Positions 1 to 11,203 are shown, counted from the first letter of the stretch. The stretch is 63,310 nucleotides of DNA from Microthrixaceae bacterium (GCA_007118345.1 SKRR01000002.1:1-63310), one strand, 5' to 3'. A program made the numbers and translations. Notes: generated from the letters alone by a model not told the origin.

Positions 1-1393
1 ACCACTGCCACGTGAGCAGGCACCGCAGGTTCGCCAACTGCTGCCACTCGTCACCCGGCTGACGGGTCAACAGCGACCCCTTGCCGTGCACGACCTCGTC
101 GTGGCTGAGCGGCAGGATCCAACGCTCGTGGCGTGCGTACACCATCGGGAAGGTCAGCTCCCCGTGGTGGTGGGCACGGTGCACGGGCTCGTGGGCGAAG
201 TATCCGAGCGTGTCGTGCATCCAACCGAGGTTCCACTTCAGGTCGAATCCGAGACCGCCCCAGTCCACCGGTGCGGTCACCCCGGGCCACGAGGTCGACT
301 CCTCCGCGACCATGAGCGCGCCGGGCTGCTCGCGGTGCACCACCTCGGTCAGCTCGCGGAGGAACGAGAGCGCCTCGAGGTCCTCGCGTCCGCCGTGGTC
401 ATTGGGGGCCCACTCCCCCGCCGCTCGCGAGTAGTCCCGGTAGAGCATCGACGCGACGGCGTCGACCCGTAGCCCGTCGACGCGGAACTCCTCGAGCCAG
501 TACAGCGCGTTCGCGACCAGGAAGTTCCTCACCTCGTTGCGGCCGTGGTTGAACACCAGGGTTCCCCAGTCGGGGTGTTCCCCGCGTCGGGGGTCGGCGT
601 GCTCGTAGAGGGCGGTGCCGTCGAACCTCGCCAGCGCGAAACGGTCTTTCGGGAAGTGCGCCGGCACCCAGTCGACGAGGATCCCGAGACCTCGGTCGTG
701 GCAGACGTCGATCAGGTGGCGGAGGTCGTCGGGACTGCCGAGCCGGGCGTCCGGGGCGTAGTAGCCGGTCACCTGGTAGCCCCACGACCCCCCGAAGGGA
801 TGCGTCGCCACCGGGAGCACCTCGAGGTGGGTGAACCCCAACCCGGCGACCCAGTCGGCCAGCGGCTCGGCCAGCTCCCGGGCACCGTGGGCAATGCCAT
901 CGGGGTGGCGCCGCCACGACCCCAGGTGCGCCTCGTAGACCGACATGCGCCCCCGGTTGCGCTTCGAACGCTGCGCCGTCCAGTCGCCCGCTGCGCCCAT
1001 CCACTCGCCCGCCGCCCACCGGTGGGTCGACGTCTCGAGCACCGACGCAGTGGCAGGTGGGAGCTCGGCGCGACGAGCGACCGGGTCGGCGCGGAGCTCG
1101 ACCGCCCCGTCGACGCCCGTGATCTCGAACTTGTAGCGGTGGCCGGCACGGGCAGCAGGCACCTCGCCCCACCACAGTCCGGTGCTGTGCTGGGGCGTCA
1201 GCGCAGTGGGGGTCGACAAGCCGGCCCAGTCGCCCACGACCTGCACCCGGCGCGCGTTCGGGGCCCAGACGACGAAGCTCGCGCCCCCGTCGGAAGACGG
1301 GTGCCCGCCCAGCAGGTCCCAGAGCCGTCGGTGGGTCCCCTCGTTGAACAGGTGCCGGTCGAGCTCGCCGGGCGGACCCACGGACGCGGGCAC
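1..1393 (-). CDS. glgB: 1,4-alpha-glucan branching enzyme, 3' end cut by window edge
   Basis: Introduces alpha-1,6 branches into alpha-1,4-glucan in the cytoplasm. About 464 residues are visible; the C-terminus lies beyond position 1. It starts at GTG 1393, directly after the maltokinase stop (TGA-GTG, no gap), so the two are probably translated together. The N-terminus reads DRHLFNEGTHRRLW, as in the shorter branching enzymes that lack the extra N1 domain. A CBM48-like domain is followed by a GH13 barrel: DWVPAHFPKD, GLRVDAVASMLY with the nucleophile Asp near residue 309, VAEEST with the acid/base Glu near 359, and SHDEVVHGK near 431. It is last in the maltokinase-glgB unit and uses the linear glucan made by GlgE. 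Confidence 0.95.
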   Translation of the reverse strand, partial: MPASVGPPGELDRHLFNEGTHRRLWDLLGGHPSSDGGASFVVWAPNARRVQVVGDWAGLSTPTALTPQHSTGLWWGEVPAARAGHRYKFEITGVDGAVELRADPVARRAELPPATASVLETSTHRWAAGEWMGAAGDWTAQRSKRNRGRMSVYEAHLGSWRRHPDGIAHGARELAEPLADWVAGLGFTHLEVLPVATHPFGGSWGYQVTGYYAPDARLGSPDDLRHLIDVCHDRGLGILVDWVPAHFPKDRFALARFDGTALYEHADPRRGEHPDWGTLVFNHGRNEVRNFLVANALYWLEEFRVDGLRVDAVASMLYRDYSRAAGEWAPNDHGGREDLEALSFLRELTEVVHREQPGALMVAEESTSWPGVTAPVDWGGLGFDLKWNLGWMHDTLGYFAHEPVHRAHHHGELTFPMVYARHERWILPLSHDEVVHGKGSLLTRQPGDEWQQLANLRCLLTWQW

Positions 1394-2716
1394 TCAGTCG
1401 TCCTCGGCGTGGTCGGCGGGTCCGGGTCCCTCGGGCAGCTCGTCCTCGCCGTCGAGGAGTCGCTCGACGGCGCGCACCGGCAGGTCGGCGAGCTCGGGGC
1501 GGTGGGCGAGTTCGTAGGCCACCTCGTAGACCGCCTTGTCGAGCTCGAACACGCTCAGGAGGGCGTCGCGACTCGACCGGGCCTGGGGCAGCAGGCGGTG
1601 CGCGTCGTCGACCTCGGCGTACCCGGCGAGGAACGCGTTCACGTTGCGCACCGTCCACGCGTCGGCCAGCACGCGCAGCTCGCGATCCGGCGCCTCGAGC
1701 TGTCGCAGCGAGAGCGCAGCTGCGTACTGGAACGAACGGGTCATGCCGGCCACGTCTCGCAACGGCGACGACGGGTGGCGTCGCTCGTCGAGCGGGCGGG
1801 CCGGTTCGCCCTCGAAGTCGAGCACCATCCAGTGACGCTGGAGCCGCAGCACCTGCGCCAGGTGCAGGTCGCCGTGGATCCGGATCGCCGCACCCAGGTC
1901 GGTGGCGTCGCGCAGGCGGTCGTAGATCGCGTCGATCCGCTCGGTGTCGAGCCGGCCCTGCGCCACACGGTGCAGCTGCGCCGACATGTCCGTCGCCCAC
2001 ACGTCGCCCGCCGCCGGCGAGGCGCCGAACGCGTCGGCGAGTGCCACGTGCAGGCCGGCGATGTCCTCACCGAGCTGGTGTGCCTCGCCGGCGAAGTCCA
2101 GCTTGCAGTCCCTCGGCGGACGCCGCAGGTTGAACATCTCCCGCATCGAGCTGGTGGCGAGCTCGAACCCGTCGCCCCTGCTGCGTTCGTACCGCCGCAC
2201 GACCGCCAGGTCGGTCTGGTTGCGCCGCCAGACCGCGAGCGGCACCGGGACCCCACCGAAGCCGACCTTGCCGAGCGCCTCGGTCACCTCCACGTCGAGG
2301 TTCGGGCCCGGCCGGACCTGACGGAAGACCTTGAGGATGTAGCGCTCGTCGAGCACCAGCGAGGTGTTCGACTGTTCGCCATTCAGTCGTCGCACACCGT
2401 GCGGGTGCAGGTCGGGGGCGACCTGGCGGGCGTAGGCGATCGCGAGCTCGTCGTCGGCGAGGGCGTCGAAGAGGTGGGCCTCACCCCGCGGGGTGTCGAG
2501 GCGTCCCAGCAACGCCGATTCGGGGAGGTGTGCCGGTCGTTGCGGCTGTGCTCCGACCGGCACCTGGTACCACACGGATTCGCCACCGGCCCCCGGGCGC
2601 ACCTCGACGAGCAGCCAGAGCAGCGTCGGCCAGTCGTCCACGAGTGTGTCGACGCGACGCACCTCGATGACGGGCTCGTCGACCGCGGCGTACCACCGCT
2701 GGCCGGCGAGGAACAT
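1394..2716 (-). CDS. mak: Maltokinase (Pep2/Mak type)
   Basis: Phosphorylates maltose with ATP to maltose-1-phosphate, the donor for GlgE. At 440 residues it has the usual length for a stand-alone enzyme. An N-terminal cap domain (FLAGQRWYA) is followed by an aminoglycoside-phosphotransferase-like kinase fold: NGEQSNTS with the Lys of ILKVFR, the catalytic loop HGDLHLAQ near residue 277, and DFEGEP near 299 for metal binding. ATG 2716 is the only ATG/GTG/TTG start after the in-frame TAG at 2771-2773. Homologous residues (RLSQLLP) are readable just upstream, so a rare start is conceivable. TreS, which makes maltose from trehalose, is encoded separately at 5711-7396 and is not fused to this kinase. 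Confidence 0.93.
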   Translation of the reverse strand: MFLAGQRWYAAVDEPVIEVRRVDTLVDDWPTLLWLLVEVRPGAGGESVWYQVPVGAQPQRPAHLPESALLGRLDTPRGEAHLFDALADDELAIAYARQVAPDLHPHGVRRLNGEQSNTSLVLDERYILKVFRQVRPGPNLDVEVTEALGKVGFGGVPVPLAVWRRNQTDLAVVRRYERSRGDGFELATSSMREMFNLRRPPRDCKLDFAGEAHQLGEDIAGLHVALADAFGASPAAGDVWATDMSAQLHRVAQGRLDTERIDAIYDRLRDATDLGAAIRIHGDLHLAQVLRLQRHWMVLDFEGEPARPLDERRHPSSPLRDVAGMTRSFQYAAALSLRQLEAPDRELRVLADAWTVRNVNAFLAGYAEVDDAHRLLPQARSSRDALLSVFELDKAVYEVAYELAHRPELADLPVRAVERLLDGEDELPEGPGPADHAEDD

Positions 2717-2770
2717 CGGGAGCAGCTGGGACAGGCGGGAGGAGAAAGCGGCGGCGTCGATCGCCTGTTT

Positions 2771-3613
2771 CTACCCCCTCCGGGCGTCCCACTCGAACAG
2801 GACCTCGGCAGCGAGGGCCTCGCCGTAGCGGCGCGCGCCCGAGGAGTAGACCGGACACGGTCGCGGCCAGCCGCTCGGGGCGACCTCGGACTCGCGGCAG
2901 TGGAAGTGCCCGTCGGCCTGGCTGACCCTGATGCGGATCTCGCCCTCGGTGCAGCCGTCAGCCGTCGACTCGTCGGGCAGACACGGCAGGACGACTCCGT
3001 AGTCGCCGTCGGGGCCCATGACGGAGGCACCCACGTCGACGATGCGCAGGTGTGGGTACTCCTCGACCATCGCCGCTGCGATCAGCGCCACGTGGACGCT
3101 GCCGTCCCAGGTGGTGCCGAAGGGCGACGACGTCGGCCCCCACGTGTAGATCATCGGCACGCCCGCAGCACCTGTGGCCTCGGCGAGCCGGCGGAGGGCG
3201 AGCTCGTACGCGTCGAGGTACTCCGGTGAGTTCACCTCGGCGAACTCACCGCCGGCGGTTCGCATGCAGTCCGTGACCGAGTTGCCCACCAGGGAGACCG
3301 CAACCACCCTCGGGCGATGCGCCATCGGTGCGGCGAGGTCGTTGCGCACCGACGCAACGAGATCACACGCGGCGAGCCCCGGGAACCGGAGTCCCCTGAC
3401 CCGCAGCCCGCGGTCCCCCACCGCCGCATCGGACCAGGGCATGGCCTGGAAGGCGATGCTGTCGCCGTAGATGCCGACCACCGGCGCAGGTGGGGGTTCG
3501 GGTACCGCTGCGGGTGCAGATGCCGGGGGCGCCGGCGGGGCGCATGCAGCGGCCACGCCCATCGCGACCGCAGCCACCGTGACGACCGACCATCGCGCAA
3601 CGCAGTTCACCAT
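2771..3613 (-). CDS. Secreted SGNH/GDSL-type lipoprotein
   Basis: 280 residues. Starting at ATG 3613 gives a lipoprotein signal peptide with lipobox AAAC (Cys24), followed by a Pro/Ala-rich spacer. A longer ORF to 3709 would overlap the divergent acyltransferase and add no plausible sequence. The block VVGIYGDSIAF carries the nucleophilic Ser of an SGNH hydrolase, VGNSVTD supplies the Asn block, and DGHFH near the C-terminus may give the Asp/His pair. Substrate unknown; deacylation or acyl transfer on cell-surface glycans is an inference from the adjacent acyltransferase-SGNH gene. It lies 54 bp upstream of maltokinase on the same strand and may share its transcript. Confidence 0.75.
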   Translation of the reverse strand: MVNCVARWSVVTVAAVAMGVAAACAPPAPPASAPAAVPEPPPAPVVGIYGDSIAFQAMPWSDAAVGDRGLRVRGLRFPGLAACDLVASVRNDLAAPMAHRPRVVAVSLVGNSVTDCMRTAGGEFAEVNSPEYLDAYELALRRLAEATGAAGVPMIYTWGPTSSPFGTTWDGSVHVALIAAAMVEEYPHLRIVDVGASVMGPDGDYGVVLPCLPDESTADGCTEGEIRIRVSQADGHFHCRESEVAPSGWPRPCPVYSSGARRYGEALAAEVLFEWDARRG

Positions 3614-3657
3614 GTTGCTGTCAACGACCCGCAGGTCCCCCGGCTTGAACTTCCACG

Positions 3658-3663
3658 TAACGT
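3658..3663 (+). promoter_or_regulatory. -10 box TAACGT, leaderless start for the acyltransferase
   Basis: TAACGT ends 6 nt before ATG 3670, leaving no room for a Shine-Dalgarno site. The same TANNNT-6-to-10-nt-start layout recurs through the window. A -35 element is not obvious. Confidence 0.55.
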
Positions 3664-3669
3664 CGCGGG

Positions 3670-5694
3670 ATGACCACCGAGGCCGAGCCGCTCGGGCACG
3701 TGCCCGCACTCGACGGCATCCGCGCCGTCGCAGTGGGCGCGGTGCTGTTGTTCCATGCAGGGATCCTGGGCGTGGCGGGCGGGTTCCTCGGTGTGTCGGT
3801 GTTCTTCACCCTGTCGGGCTTCCTCATCACGTCGCTGCTGCTGCGCGAATGGGCCGGCACCGACCGCATCGCACTCGGCACGTTCTGGTCGCGTCGCTTC
3901 CGCCGACTGCTGCCGGCGTCCTGGTTCACCATGGGACTGGTCCTCGTCATGGGGGCGATCGGCCTCTGGGACACCGAGCAGCTGCGGTCACTGCGTGGCG
4001 ACGTGCCCTGGGCGATCGCCGAGCTGGTGAACTGGCACTTCATCGCGGAGGGGACCGCGTACGGCGACGATGTCACCCCACCCTCGCCGCTCGAGCACTT
4101 CTGGAGCCTCGCGATCGAGCAGCAGTTCTACGTGCTGTTGCCCGCGGTCGTGCTCGGGATCCTCGTGCTGGCCCGGCGGGTCGCACCGCAGCGCCGGGTC
4201 GCGGTGCTCGCCGGGGTGCTGGCGCTCGCAGCGGTCGCCTCGGCGGTCGCGAACGGCGTGCTGGCGCGCACGTCGTCGATCGACCGCGCCTACTTCGGCA
4301 CCGACACCCGTGCCGCCGAGCTGTTGGTCGGCGCGCTGCTCGCCTGCGCGCTGCTGCGGCGGCTGCGCACCGACGTGGTGTGGCTGCGGCGCACCGCGAC
4401 GGGTGCCGGGGTGGTCGGCCTGGCGGGTCTGGCCTGGCTCTTCCACGCCGCCGAGCTCCGCAGCGCCTGGATGTACCCGTGGGGGTTGCTGCTCACCTCG
4501 GTGTGCACCTGTGCCGTGCTGGTCGGCGCGCTGCACGCCGGCCCGGTCTCGGCGCTGCTGGCCCGCCAGCCGTTGCCGTGGATCGGCAAGGTCAGCTACG
4601 GCATCTACCTGCTGCACTTCCCGGTGTTCCTGTGGCTCACCCCGGCGCGCACCGGGTGGTCCACCTGGCCGCTGCTGGGCCTGCGGGTGGCGGTGACCGT
4701 CGCCGCTGCGGCGCTCATGTTCCGACTGATCGAGCGCCCCGTGCGCTTCGGGACGTTGCTGCCGACCCGCGCCGTGTTCGCCGCGGTGCCGATCGCGGTG
4801 ATCGCCCTGCTGCTGGGCACCTGGGGGGTGACCCGTGACCTGCCCGACCCGCCGGACTTCCTCCAGCCCCGAGCGACCGACGAGCTCGTCATCAGCGAGG
4901 CGCCGCCGACCGACACGACGGCGACCACGACGACCACCACGACGACCACCGAGCCGCCGCCGGCCGAGGAGCCACCTCCGCCGACCGAGCCGCCACCGCC
5001 GCCCCCGCCGCCACGACCGCCCGAGCGGGTGCTGCTCGTCGGCGACAGTGTCGCGGCCAGCATCGAGGACGCCCTCGGCGACGCGCTCAACGCCCGGGGG
5101 ATCTCGTTCGCCTCCGCAGCGTCGCCCGGGTGCGGCGTGGTCACGGGCGACCCGGCCGACGGCGAGGGTCGCATCCTGGACTTCACCACCGCATGTGACG
5201 GTGCCATCCCCGACGTGCAGAACAACGCGGTCGCCCAGGCGCAGCCGGACCTGGTGATCGTCATGTCGACCTGGGAGGCGGGTGACCGGGTCGTCGACGG
5301 CACCTGGTACCCCTACGGCAGCCCAGAGGCCGAGTTGGTCCTCACCAGTCTCTACGACCAGGCGGCCGAGCGGCTCCGGGCGGGCGGTGCTCCTCTGGTG
5401 CTCACCCGGATGCCCCAGCTCGTCGATGGCGAGGTGCGCACGGCGAATCCCGACACGAACCAACGGTTGCGCCGGCTCAACTCCTTCCTCGACACCTACA
5501 GCGCCACCCGACCCGGGATCACCACGGTCGACTTCGACCAGATGGTCTGTCCGAGCGATCCGTGCCCGCTGCAGGTCGACGACGTCACCCTGCGCCCACG
5601 CGACGGGGCGCACTTCGACACCTACGAGGGAGGCCGTGTCGCCGCCGAGCGTCTCGCCGACCGGATCGCAGCACTCGACCTGAACCAGATCTGA
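3670..5694 (+). CDS. Membrane acyltransferase (OafA/YrhL type) with C-terminal SGNH domain
   Basis: 674 residues. Residues 1-395 form an acyltransferase-3 domain with about ten or eleven membrane helices: HVPALDGIRAVAV, FHAG, the stretch FFTLSGFLITSLLL, RRFRRLLPA and SLAIEQQFYV are the family hallmarks. A Thr/Pro/Glu-rich linker (about residues 415-452) leads to an extracytoplasmic SGNH domain beginning VLLVGDSVAAS and ending with the RDGAHFD Asp-x-x-His motif. Known relatives O-acetylate surface polysaccharides or peptidoglycan: the membrane part delivers the acyl group and the SGNH part transfers it. The glycan here is unknown. A close architectural paralogue lies at 48444-50495. Confidence 0.88.
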   Translation: MTTEAEPLGHVPALDGIRAVAVGAVLLFHAGILGVAGGFLGVSVFFTLSGFLITSLLLREWAGTDRIALGTFWSRRFRRLLPASWFTMGLVLVMGAIGLWDTEQLRSLRGDVPWAIAELVNWHFIAEGTAYGDDVTPPSPLEHFWSLAIEQQFYVLLPAVVLGILVLARRVAPQRRVAVLAGVLALAAVASAVANGVLARTSSIDRAYFGTDTRAAELLVGALLACALLRRLRTDVVWLRRTATGAGVVGLAGLAWLFHAAELRSAWMYPWGLLLTSVCTCAVLVGALHAGPVSALLARQPLPWIGKVSYGIYLLHFPVFLWLTPARTGWSTWPLLGLRVAVTVAAAALMFRLIERPVRFGTLLPTRAVFAAVPIAVIALLLGTWGVTRDLPDPPDFLQPRATDELVISEAPPTDTTATTTTTTTTTEPPPAEEPPPPTEPPPPPPPPRPPERVLLVGDSVAASIEDALGDALNARGISFASAASPGCGVVTGDPADGEGRILDFTTACDGAIPDVQNNAVAQAQPDLVIVMSTWEAGDRVVDGTWYPYGSPEAELVLTSLYDQAAERLRAGGAPLVLTRMPQLVDGEVRTANPDTNQRLRRLNSFLDTYSATRPGITTVDFDQMVCPSDPCPLQVDDVTLRPRDGAHFDTYEGGRVAAERLADRIAALDLNQI

Positions 5695-5710
5695 ACGCCC
5701 GGCACCGCGT

Positions 5711-5714
<4 letters not shown>
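5691..5714. terminator. Small stem-loop between convergent stops
   Basis: CTGAACGC (5691-5698) pairs with GCGTTCAG (5707-5714) over an 8-nt loop and contains the stop codons of both the acyltransferase and treS. No T-run follows, so it is at best a weak bidirectional terminator. Confidence 0.35.
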
Positions 5715-7396
<1,682 letters not shown>

Positions 7397-7438
7397 CGTC
7401 GCAGGCTATCGGCGCGCGTTCCGGGTGCGGCACGGCAC

Positions 7439-9439
7439 TCAGCGTGGCAACGAGAACACGTGGGCGACCCGTTCGGCCGGGCCGAACCGCACGTAGTTCC
7501 CAGCCGGCGACCACGTCCAGGACTCTCCGGTCAGCTCGTCGAGCACGTCGAAGGGGACGTCGGGCAGGCCCAGCGCGCCCAGGTCGACGTGCACCGAACT
7601 CTCGACCACCTGGTCCGGATCGAGGCTCACCACCACGAGCACCCGGTCGGTCGTGCCGTCGACCGTTCGGTGATGGCTGTACGCGATCAGGCGGTCGTCC
7701 TCGACGTGGTGGAACCGCAGCGACGACATGCGCGCGAACGCGGGGTGGGCGCGGCGGATCCGGTTGAGCGCAACGAACAGCGGCCACAGTGGCGCGGCGT
7801 CGTGATCACGGTGCTTGACCTCGTACTTCTCGGAGTTCCGGTACTCCTCCTTGTCGGGGACCGGGTCGTTCTCCAGGTGTTCGTAGCCCGAGTAGACCCC
7901 CCAGCTCGGTGCCATCGTGGCGGCGAGCACCGCGCGGCTGGCGAAGGCAGCCTTCGAACCGTTCCGCAGGGGGTCGGCGAGGATGTCGGGCGTGTTCGGC
8001 CACAGGTTCGGGCGGAACCAGGCAGCGGTCGGGGCATGGGCCAGCTCCAGGCCGTACTCGGTGAGCTCCCACCGTGTCGTGCGCCAGGTGAAGTACGTGT
8101 AGGACTGGCTGAAACCGACCTCGGCGAGGCTGTGCATCATCGCCGGGTCCGTGAACGCCTCGGAGAGGAACACCGTGTCAGGGTGACGGTCCCGGACATC
8201 GCGGAGCATCCATCGCCAGAAGGCCAGTGGCTTGGTGTGGGGGTTGTCGACGCGGAACACCGACACCCCGTGGGCGATCCAGAACTCCAGGATGTCCCGG
8301 CAGGCCTCCCACAGCGCCACCCGGTCGGACTCCTCGGTGGGCCAGAAGTCGAGCGGGTAGATGTCCTGGTACTTCTTGGGCGGGTTCTCCGCATACCGGA
8401 TCGTCCCGTCGGGGCGGTGGGAGAACCACTCGGGGTGTTCGGTGACCCACGGATGGTCCGGGCTGCACTGCAGTGCGTAGTCGAGCGCGACCTCGATGCC
8501 GAGCTCACGGGCGCGGGCGATGAACGCCTCGACGTCCGCGAGGGTGCCGAGGTCGGGATGGACCGCAGTGTGGCCGCCCTCGGGACCGCCGATGGCCCAC
8601 GGGCTGCCGACGTCGTCGGGCGCGGCGACGAGGGTGTTGTCACGGCCCTTGCGGTGGGTGCGTCCGATCGGGTGGATCGGCGGCAGGTACACGACGTCGA
8701 AGCCCGCCTCGGCGATCGCCTCGAGTCGGCCCCACGACGAGGCGCCGGCCGCGAACCCACCCTCGGACCGTGGGAAGAACTCGTACCAGGCCCCGGCGAC
8801 CGCGAGTTCACGGTCGACCCGCACCGGGTGGCGCGTCGACCGGCTGCGGTCGTCGGGATCGGGAACCCCTTCGGCGATGGCGGCGACGGCGTCGTCGAGC
8901 CCGGCGCTGAGCCGGACGCTGTCCGAGCAGGTCGTCGATCGCAGCTGCTGGGCCGCGTCGAGCAGCCGGGACCGGTCGCCGCGCGGCACCGCCGGCCCGA
9001 GCCGTTCGAGCAGCTCGGCCCCGACGAGGAACTCGACCTCGAGCGGTTCATCGACCTCGGCGCGACGCCGCAGGTCGCGGCGCCATGTCGCGAAGCGGTC
9101 CGCCCACGCCTGCACCTCGAACTCGTACCTGCCCGGTTCGTCGAACCTGACCACGGCCCGGCACGCACCGCCGTGGCCGACGTCGAGCGGCACCGACACC
9201 CACCGTCCCGCACCACCGTGTCCGTCGACCCGACGGTGTCGTACCCGCCCTGCGAGTTCGTCGTGACCGTCGCGCACGAGTTGGGCGGTCACCTCGAGCT
9301 CATCACCCACGACGGTCGCGACGGCATCGCCCGTGGGGGTCACCGGGCCGATGTCGCGGATCAGCGTGGCGTCCGGCCGTCGACGCAGCTCGGGCGCTGG
9401 CCGGGCGGTGGATCGTGAGGGCGGAGGAGGAGGGCTCAT
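7439..9439 (-). CDS. glgE: Alpha-1,4-glucan:maltose-1-phosphate maltosyltransferase
   Basis: Extends alpha-1,4-glucan by two glucose units using maltose-1-phosphate and releasing phosphate. 666 residues, GH13_3 family. An N-terminal beta domain precedes the barrel. Recognisable blocks are PRSEGGFAAG, VYLPPIHPIG, FRVDNPHTKPLAFW (nucleophile Asp near 395), FLSEAF (acid/base Glu near 425) and SQSYTYFTWR. Its ATG at 9437-9439 overlaps the stop of the upstream beta-propeller gene (ATGA), indicating translational coupling. It joins treS, maltokinase and glgB in one pathway and is the committed polymerising step. Confidence 0.96.
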   Translation of the reverse strand: MSPPPPPSRSTARPAPELRRRPDATLIRDIGPVTPTGDAVATVVGDELEVTAQLVRDGHDELAGRVRHRRVDGHGGAGRWVSVPLDVGHGGACRAVVRFDEPGRYEFEVQAWADRFATWRRDLRRRAEVDEPLEVEFLVGAELLERLGPAVPRGDRSRLLDAAQQLRSTTCSDSVRLSAGLDDAVAAIAEGVPDPDDRSRSTRHPVRVDRELAVAGAWYEFFPRSEGGFAAGASSWGRLEAIAEAGFDVVYLPPIHPIGRTHRKGRDNTLVAAPDDVGSPWAIGGPEGGHTAVHPDLGTLADVEAFIARARELGIEVALDYALQCSPDHPWVTEHPEWFSHRPDGTIRYAENPPKKYQDIYPLDFWPTEESDRVALWEACRDILEFWIAHGVSVFRVDNPHTKPLAFWRWMLRDVRDRHPDTVFLSEAFTDPAMMHSLAEVGFSQSYTYFTWRTTRWELTEYGLELAHAPTAAWFRPNLWPNTPDILADPLRNGSKAAFASRAVLAATMAPSWGVYSGYEHLENDPVPDKEEYRNSEKYEVKHRDHDAAPLWPLFVALNRIRRAHPAFARMSSLRFHHVEDDRLIAYSHHRTVDGTTDRVLVVVSLDPDQVVESSVHVDLGALGLPDVPFDVLDELTGESWTWSPAGNYVRFGPAERVAHVFSLPR

Positions 9440-11115
9440 CGTCGTCGCACCGCGAGCCGGAACTCGCCGGTCGTGGCCGGCAGCTCGTCGGTCGAGATCC
9501 AGATACCCGACAATGACACGACCCGAACCCCGATGACGACCGGCGTACCGACCACCATGAAGGTCCGATCGATGCCGGCATCGGGGTCGACGACCGTCAT
9601 CTGTCCGACCGCGAACCGCACGCCATCCTGGAGTTGCAGGTCGATCGCCAGCTCACGCTCCCCGTCGACCAGCTCCACCGCCAGCCGGTTCGCCTCCTCG
9701 CCGACCTCGTCGCCGCGGTCCTCGAACTCGCCCGCCAGCTCCGAGGTCAGCTCGAAGGTCGATTCGAGCTCGATCGGCCCGCCCATGAGCAGGTCGAGGC
9801 GCAGGTCCTGCAGGAGCGGACGGTTGTGGGGCGCCACGGTGGTCGCCTCGGGGCCGTCGATCACCCGTCGGCGGTCCGGGTCGAGGAAGGTGACCGGACC
9901 GCCGCACTCGACGGGCCCGTCGGTGGCGCGACAGGGCGCGAAGGTGACGAAACGACCTTCGGCGGTCCAGCCCAGCTCGCCCATGGCGAAGGTCCTGTCG
10001 CCCGGACCCGCCGGCGGTGTGATGTCGATCGGGGTGCCGCCGAGCGACGAGATGAGCTCGAGGCGATCGCAGTTCTCGCCCACGCCGTAGACGATCCGTG
10101 TGCCGTCGGGCGAGACCGCCGGGTTGCAGATGCCGGCGTCGGACACGAGCACCGCCCGGGCGAGCGAATCGGTGGCGACCCGGATCAGCTCCTGTCCCGA
10201 TCGGTCCGGGCCGACGACCACCAGGAAGTTGCCGTCGGGCGAGAAGTCCGGCTCGTCCGCCGAGATCGGTGTCGGGAGCTCCTGGGGGGTGATGATGGTC
10301 GAGAGGGCGATCGTGTAGGGCTGGCCGGTGCCGGGAGCCACGGACTCGAGCACCATCAGATCGTCCTGGAGGGAGACCGCCACGCTCACCATCGAGCGGG
10401 TGGCGGGATCACCGATCCGCGTGATCTCGGAGCCGTCGCGTCCGACCACCTTGACGACGTCACCGAGCGGCCCGTCGGGCAGGGGTGCTCGGTACACGCC
10501 GATGCCCGACAGCGGCGCCGGTTCCTCGGGCCGTTCGCCGGCCATGTCCTCGGTGCCGACCGCCACGTACACCAGCGACGTCCCTGCGGCGTCCCATGCG
10601 AGCGTGGTGCCCCCACCGACGGCGTCGAGCGAGGCATCGGTGGCGAGCACGGTCGGGGGTGCGGGCGCGGCGCCTCCGATCGGCACGGGGAGTGAGACCA
10701 CCGCGCCGTCGGAGCGGACGTAGGCGAGCAGGTCGCCGGTCGGGGCGATCGACACCGCACCCAGTCCTGCGGTGCCGACCGCTGCGTCCTCGGCGAGCAC
10801 GACGGGTGTCTCGGCGCCCTCGCCGAGCAGCAACCGACCGCCTGCGTCGATGTAGGCGACGCGGCCCGACGGATCGACCGCCGGGGCTGCATCCTCCCCC
10901 TCTGGCAGGGTCACCTCGACGGTCGTGGTCGTGAGACCGGTCGCGGCCTGCTCGCGCTCGGAGCGCAACGGACCGACGACGACCAGCGCAGCAGCCAGCA
11001 CGGCGACCGACGTCACGAGCGCAAGGGCCAGGACCCACCAGGGGACGCCGTCGGCGTCAGGGCGACCTCCGGAACCGGGCGCGACCTCGCGTGATGTGGG
11101 GTGCCGCTCCGACAT
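9436..11115 (-). CDS. Membrane-anchored TolB/WD40-like beta-propeller protein
   Basis: 559 residues from ATG 11115; the ORF could be extended to 11307, but only through sequence that overlaps the divergent glgP start. A short cytoplasmic N-terminus is followed by one membrane helix (about residues 25-48, VPWWVLALALVTSVAVL...) and a long extracytoplasmic part built of repeats such as PTGDLLAYVRSDG, FSPDGNFLVVV and VSPDGTRIVYG, which are propeller blades. TATCGT at 11124-11129 lies 8 nt before the ATG, suggesting a leaderless message that continues into glgE. Function unknown. The link to glgE is the overlap, not any catalytic motif. Confidence 0.75.
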   Translation of the reverse strand: MSERHPTSREVAPGSGGRPDADGVPWWVLALALVTSVAVLAAALVVVGPLRSEREQAATGLTTTTVEVTLPEGEDAAPAVDPSGRVAYIDAGGRLLLGEGAETPVVLAEDAAVGTAGLGAVSIAPTGDLLAYVRSDGAVVSLPVPIGGAAPAPPTVLATDASLDAVGGGTTLAWDAAGTSLVYVAVGTEDMAGERPEEPAPLSGIGVYRAPLPDGPLGDVVKVVGRDGSEITRIGDPATRSMVSVAVSLQDDLMVLESVAPGTGQPYTIALSTIITPQELPTPISADEPDFSPDGNFLVVVGPDRSGQELIRVATDSLARAVLVSDAGICNPAVSPDGTRIVYGVGENCDRLELISSLGGTPIDITPPAGPGDRTFAMGELGWTAEGRFVTFAPCRATDGPVECGGPVTFLDPDRRRVIDGPEATTVAPHNRPLLQDLRLDLLMGGPIELESTFELTSELAGEFEDRGDEVGEEANRLAVELVDGERELAIDLQLQDGVRFAVGQMTVVDPDAGIDRTFMVVGTPVVIGVRVVSLSGIWISTDELPATTGEFRLAVRRR

Positions 11116-11189
11116 GTGCGGCCACGATACCGGCGTGAACGCCCCGTGAACGTCCGCGTCGACCGGTCCGGTCCGGTCCCCCGGCCCGC

Positions 11190-11195
11190 TACCCT
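11190..11195 (+). promoter_or_regulatory. -10 box TACCCT for glgP
   Basis: TACCCT ends 8 nt before ATG 11204, with no Shine-Dalgarno sequence in the gap, so a leaderless transcript is likely. The divergent propeller/glgE promoter is TATCGT at 11124-11129 on the other strand. The two promoters share about 60 bp. Confidence 0.5.
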
Positions 11196-11203
11196 CGCCC
11201 CCG

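Noticed and set aside
399-3229. Very long open frames antisense or shifted to glgB and maltokinase (up to 894 codons)
   Set aside because: They lie opposite genes with full catalytic motifs and show only Arg/Ala/Pro/Gly-rich composition expected from GC-rich antisense frames.
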